A stretch of 64,000 nt of DNA from assembly GCA_038373885.1 (NCBI GenBank), contig JAWZYV010012356.1:62001-126000 (forward strand). Direction: 5' to 3'. How positions within the stretch are numbered: the stretch's first letter is position 1; the number at the start of each line of letters is the position of its first letter. The translations under genes were made by a program, and so were the position numbers. The notes beneath the pieces were generated by a model. It was not told the DNA's origin, did not search any database, and saw only the letters and a program-made list of their open reading frames with translations. This document shows, piece by piece, positions 60,101 through 64,000 of the stretch. The stretch comes from Cheiracanthium punctorium (Eukaryota > Arthropoda > Arachnida > Araneae > Cheiracanthiidae).

Positions 60101-62117
60101 CAGTTTTCTGATATTTCCAAAGTCTATTGTGACAGGGATATTTTGGGCCAGCCGTTAGAGAGTTGTATTAGGTTTTCCAAATTTTGTGTCATATTTATGT
60201 TCTTCTTTTCAATCTTTAATTTTTCTTTTAGTTACACTTATAAAGCATTTTGAGGCCCCTGAGTTTTATATTTTAAGTTTATTTTATATATTCTAACTGT
60301 TTCTTCCTGTTCAGTTATGTCTTTATCGGTTCTGATTCTTTTGAAAATATTTTTACTAGGCTTTATGGGTATATGTTCATAAACCCATAAAACCTAACAA
60401 AGAATCTTTAATGAAAGGTGTATTTAAAGAATGTGACTTTTGCTTCATCTATGCTTATGATTTCAAAATTTGAAGAGCTTGAAGCACTGTTGTGTGAGGA
60501 AAAATATTCAGATAGACATAAGACGTATCTTGAAAAAATGTTCTATCAGGGGCATTAAAAAATATATTACTGCAATGCTTTAAGTAAGTAAGTTAAACAA
60601 AGTTCTGAAAGTCTGCAGCATGATAGTGTTTTTATGCTGGTCATTACGAATTCTAGTTGGAAGAAAACAAATATAAAGTATTCTATTTAGTATTTATTGT
60701 CTACAAAAATGGGCACATTCATGCTACACAGGGACATACCCAGAAAAAATTTCGGAGGGGGTCCAAACAGTGAAAAAGGCAGAATTTTTCACAAAAAGAC
60801 TTTCATTGTTATTTTTTTTAACAAAAATTGAAATTTCAGGGGGAGTGGGCCCGACCCGCTGAGTACATCTTTGACATGACATGTCACATTTCTCAGTTTT
60901 ACACATCTTGTTCATTTAAATACAAATGTGGCTATTATAAGTAAAGCATACAAACATATTGGGTGGGCGTGGAACAAAATATACATTTTGACTTTCTTGT
61001 GCATACATGATTAATTTTAGCTTTAATGTAATGTAAGGAAGCAGATAAATAACAAACTTATAACGTTTTTCTTTTCCCAAAGAGTGAATGCTGGAGGGGG
61101 GGGGGGACAAAGGATCCAATCAGGAAGGCATATTTACACTAACATTTACTTTTCTTCCCAATATATATCACATGTGCCAACCTTATATCATCATGCTTCA
61201 GGTTTTTACTATTTAAGCTCTGATTTCGGTTACCTTTTGTTTGTTCCGAATTTCACGGCAACATTTTTTTCAAGCATTTTCTTGTATCAAAAAAGTAAAG
61301 CTTTTCTCTCTGTGCAAAGAGAGGCTGAGCTAGCTTTTTCTATAGATAAGTCAGCTGGCACTGTTAATTTGCTTGATTACTTTTAAATTTTACAGCTTAT
61401 GCATTCATGAGTCCTATACTATCATTAATTAATTAGTGCTGTTTGTTTAGAAGTAAAAATGCCCCCCCCCCCCCGAAAGATGTCTATTATTTAATATTTT
61501 TATTTAAAGGGATGAAACACAATGTAAAATATTAAAATAAATAGATCATTTTATACTCCCCATCCAAATAAAATTTTTATATGAGGACAGTTCTAAAAGC
61601 TACTAAATTAATATAAAATTTAACATTAAAAAACAAATTAATAAAATTGCTAAAAGTTACCCTGTTGAATATGAATATATCTTCCTTTCAATACAAGAAT
61701 ATGATAATTGTATTTGTTTTTTTGAATTCTGTGAACTTTTTATAAATATGTATCTATTCTGAGCTGTATGGTAAATTAATTTCAGTTTTTCTGCATGTAT
61801 CGAATTGTGTGTTTGTAAAATGTAAATATACTTCTTTCATCTGATGTTTGTTTTCATTCACTTTATGTTTTTATCACCTGTAAAAAAAGGAAATAAATGT
61901 ATGTATATTTTTTGTTATGTTTAAATTGTGTTCATACTGCTTTTGTTATGTAAAGTATTGAAAAATAAATATGTTTGTGTTTACATTTAAGGTTTAAGTA
62001 TGTGTTTTTCACTTTTAGACATTAAAATAACTTAAAAGAAATAGAAATAGTTAGGCATGAAGAGTTAATTTTATGATTTATTGCTGGAGAAGCATTTAGA
62101 TGACATTAAATCTGGTA
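57053..62117. other. AT-rich intergenic sequence
   Basis: (AC)n-A21 lies at 57100-57140, poly-T at 59016-59031, A-runs at 59126-59140 and 59184-59194, G10 at 61097-61106 and C13 at 61461-61473. A slightly GC-richer stretch at 59890-60260 gives a 77-codon ORF and might be worn transposon. No gene or tRNA was recognised. Confidence 0.45.
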
Positions 62118-62119
62118 TA

Positions 62120-62751
62120 CAGTAGAGAGCCAGAAATCCGCACAGCTTGGGACCATGGCTTGTGCGGATTTTAGGATTTTGCAGATTTCGGGCCATAAAA
62201 GATAAATCATTACATTACTGATTTTTAAAAAGTACAATACAATTACAATGAAGTAAAAATAGTTAAAAGTATTTCACTTATATTTTCACATTAAATACAA
62301 AAGCATAGGAGAAAAAAGAAGAAAATTACATGAAGACTAGCAAAGCAAATGGTTTCAAAATTTCCTTTTTCTAATTTTGAAAGCATGATCTATGGTGATT
62401 TATTTTAAAATATTATTTTTGTCTATTTTCAGTTTCTTTTTTTTTTTCTTTCTTTTCTTTATTCATTCTTGCAAATTGTATATTATCATAAATTCTTGTT
62501 TTGTTACAGAACTTTGCTGTTCTAAAAATTGAAGGTATTCTTCTCTTAACTTTAAACTTTTATCAAATGGATTTTATTATTATTATTACCCAAGTTTTCA
62601 TCATCAGAATCATATTTATCTAGATTCAAGACAATCTTAAGCAATTTCATCACTGGCGGATGACTTCGAATTTCATTATTTACATCAGAGAAGGTGTGCG
62701 GATTTCAGACCTTTGCGGATTTTAGGTCGGCGGATTTTTGGCTCTCAACTG
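62120..62751. mobile_element. Tigger/pogo-like non-autonomous element, 632 bp
   Basis: The ends CAGTAGAGAGCCAGAAATCC and, reversed, CAGTTGAGAGCCAAAAATCC are flanked by TA (62118-62119, 62752-62753). Repeats of TGCGGATTTTAGG and TGCGGATTTCAG occur inside both ends. There is no transposase, and the interior has an (ATT)n patch near 62570. Confidence 0.85.
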
Positions 62752-62753
62752 TA

Positions 62754-63290
62754 TATGTATGTTGTTCCATAACAACAATTAATCTTCTGATAGGATATCT
62801 TAAGAGACCTGGAAAGTCAGGAATTTGGTCAGGGACATGCACACAAGTTACGAATTTTATACTGGGTATTGGATTTCATGAATGGAATGTCTCCTAATTT
62901 GGATTTCTAGAAGTCAATGTGAAAATTGCTCATTCCAGTGCACTTTCTTACCTACAAGCATACAACAGAATAACTGGGAAAAAAAGTACAGAGGGCTAAA
63001 GTCGCTGAATCAGAAGTTTTGTTTGACAGGGAAGGGCTCTGTTAAGCTTCTATCTTTTGCATATAGGGTGTTGCCGAATTTGACCTATGCAATCAGAGAT
63101 GTAATAGTAGGAGCATAAGAAACCACAGTGGGAGCAAATGGTGCATGTGCCCCAGATGCCATGTTGGGCTCCCCAAATTCTTTTACAGTTCCAAAGAAAG
63201 GGATGCCAAGATTAAATCAAAAATATTTTCAGCCCACTTCATCTAAACTTATTTTGTTTGAAAGAGATAAAATACTGCAGTAATAGTAAG
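62754..63290. other. intergenic sequence, no gene seen
   Basis: Less AT-rich than average. ORFs of 67 and 78 codons are not recognised. Confidence 0.4.
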
Positions 63291-63299
63291 GTTTAGCGA

Positions 63300-64000
63300 T
63301 TTTTACCCAAATATTTCCGATATCGCCAAGCTGGGTTCAATTTAAAAGATTTCCTTCTGACACTTAATTTTTCCATATTTCACTAAAAGCCAACAAGTTT
63401 AAGATAGTGTGCGAGATTTTGGGCCAAAGTATTCATTGACCACAGACTTTCAGTGAATTGAATGTATCCATACACCTTAATGTATTTTAAGTCATTTTGC
63501 TGACCCTGTAAATAAATTACCCAGTGAGTTGTAATAAAAAAATAGATGCACAGTTAGATGTTACAATAGTTCTAAGTTCAAAAATTTACGGGCAAAAGTT
63601 TTTGAGTTATGCAAAATGCGAAATAATTTTTGGAGCCACATTTGGCGATATTTCGGAAAAACTCGCCGACAAATGGCGAGACTTTAGGCTTGAACCAAAC
63701 AATGACTGACTATCACCAAATTTGGCGATTTTTCGCCAAAACTCGGCAAGGACGATGGCAAATGGCGATATTTTAGGCATGGACCAAATGACTGACTATC
63801 GCCAAATTTGGCGACATTTGGGAAAAACTCGCCAAGGTGGACTGCAGATGGCAAGATTTTGGGCATGGACCGAACAATGTCTGTCTACAGATGTAATAAA
63901 TTGAAGATGTCCATAGACACTAATGTACTAAAATTCTTTTGGGTGGTCCCGTAAATAAACTCCCCAGTCGATTGGAACCAAAAATCGAGATGCAAAACTA
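63300..64000 (+). repeat. tandem repeat of 80-86 bp units with GCCAAATTTGGC palindromes
   Basis: Units start at 63635, 63715 and 63801 and share (G/A)CCAAATTTGGCGA, AAAACTCGCCAAGG-like and ATGGCGA..TTTTAGGCATGGACC parts in the same order. A more diverged unit lies at about 63320-63430. Flanking CATAGAC..TTAATGTA motifs near 63440-63480 and 63910-63930 suggest that larger blocks are also duplicated. The array leaves the window on the right. Confidence 0.75.

Noticed and set aside
60020..60253. 77-codon ORF as a membrane protein gene
   Set aside because: Hydrophobic composition follows from T-rich DNA; no start context, splice partner or homologue recognised.
60728..60880. hAT MITE starting CAGGGACATACCCAG
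   Set aside because: The left end is typical, but neither a matching right end nor a target duplication could be found.
63635..63890. CRISPR-like array
   Set aside because: Units are contiguous and diverged with no unique spacers, and the genome is eukaryotic.
63524..63904. ORFs of about 60 codons on both strands
   Set aside because: They are produced by the tandem repeat units and contain no domain.

Overview
The window looks like nuclear DNA of an arthropod. It is strongly AT-rich, has one intron-rich gene with GT..AG introns up to about 9 kb, and is full of Ty3/gypsy, Ty1/copia, hAT, mariner/Tigger and Helitron-like debris. I suspect a chelicerate such as a spider, from repeat style and intron size only; no species marker was found.

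Layout: 1-3513 is the 5' part of a gypsy retrotransposon on the minus strand. It starts with its 5' LTR at 2885-3513 and runs off the left edge inside pol. It has a stop codon in the reverse transcriptase, a deleted gag, and a 175-bp hAT-type MITE inserted in pol. From 4 kb to 20 kb there is no convincing gene. This stretch holds a second hAT MITE, a hairpin repeat, a solo LTR (5742-6223), a non-coding LTR element with two matching LTRs (7735-10588), a gypsy solo LTR (10607-11514), a Helitron-like element (11837-14391), a TIR element (14994-15878), and a tandem duplication (16998-18007). A mariner remnant lies at 20471-21067.

The one real gene is a cationic amino acid transporter of the SLC7A1/2/3 (CAT) family on the plus strand. 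It has a probable promoter and 5' UTR exon near 21.6-22.1 kb and 14 coding exons from 22976 to 54937. The assembled phases agree at every junction and give 669 residues, the usual CAT size. Its introns carry many insertions: a Helitron-like element, three hAT MITEs, a tRNA-like SINE, a fold-back element, a nearly complete copia element in antisense (39140-43693), an inverted pair of tRNA-derived SINEs, a Tigger-like element and a TTAA-flanked MITE.

Downstream (55-64 kb) are the 3' UTR, two more Tigger-like elements, AT-rich sequence, and a tandem repeat of about 80-86 bp built on a GCCAAATTTGGC palindrome. A diverged copy of that repeat sits inside the gypsy solo LTR.

I found no host-gene cluster suggesting a new molecular system. 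The most unusual structure is the 3' half of a tRNA-Leu lying between the gypsy 5' LTR and the truncated gag, consistent with an aberrant reverse-transcription event. Next are Helitron-like 3' ends whose terminal hairpins change while keeping base pairing.
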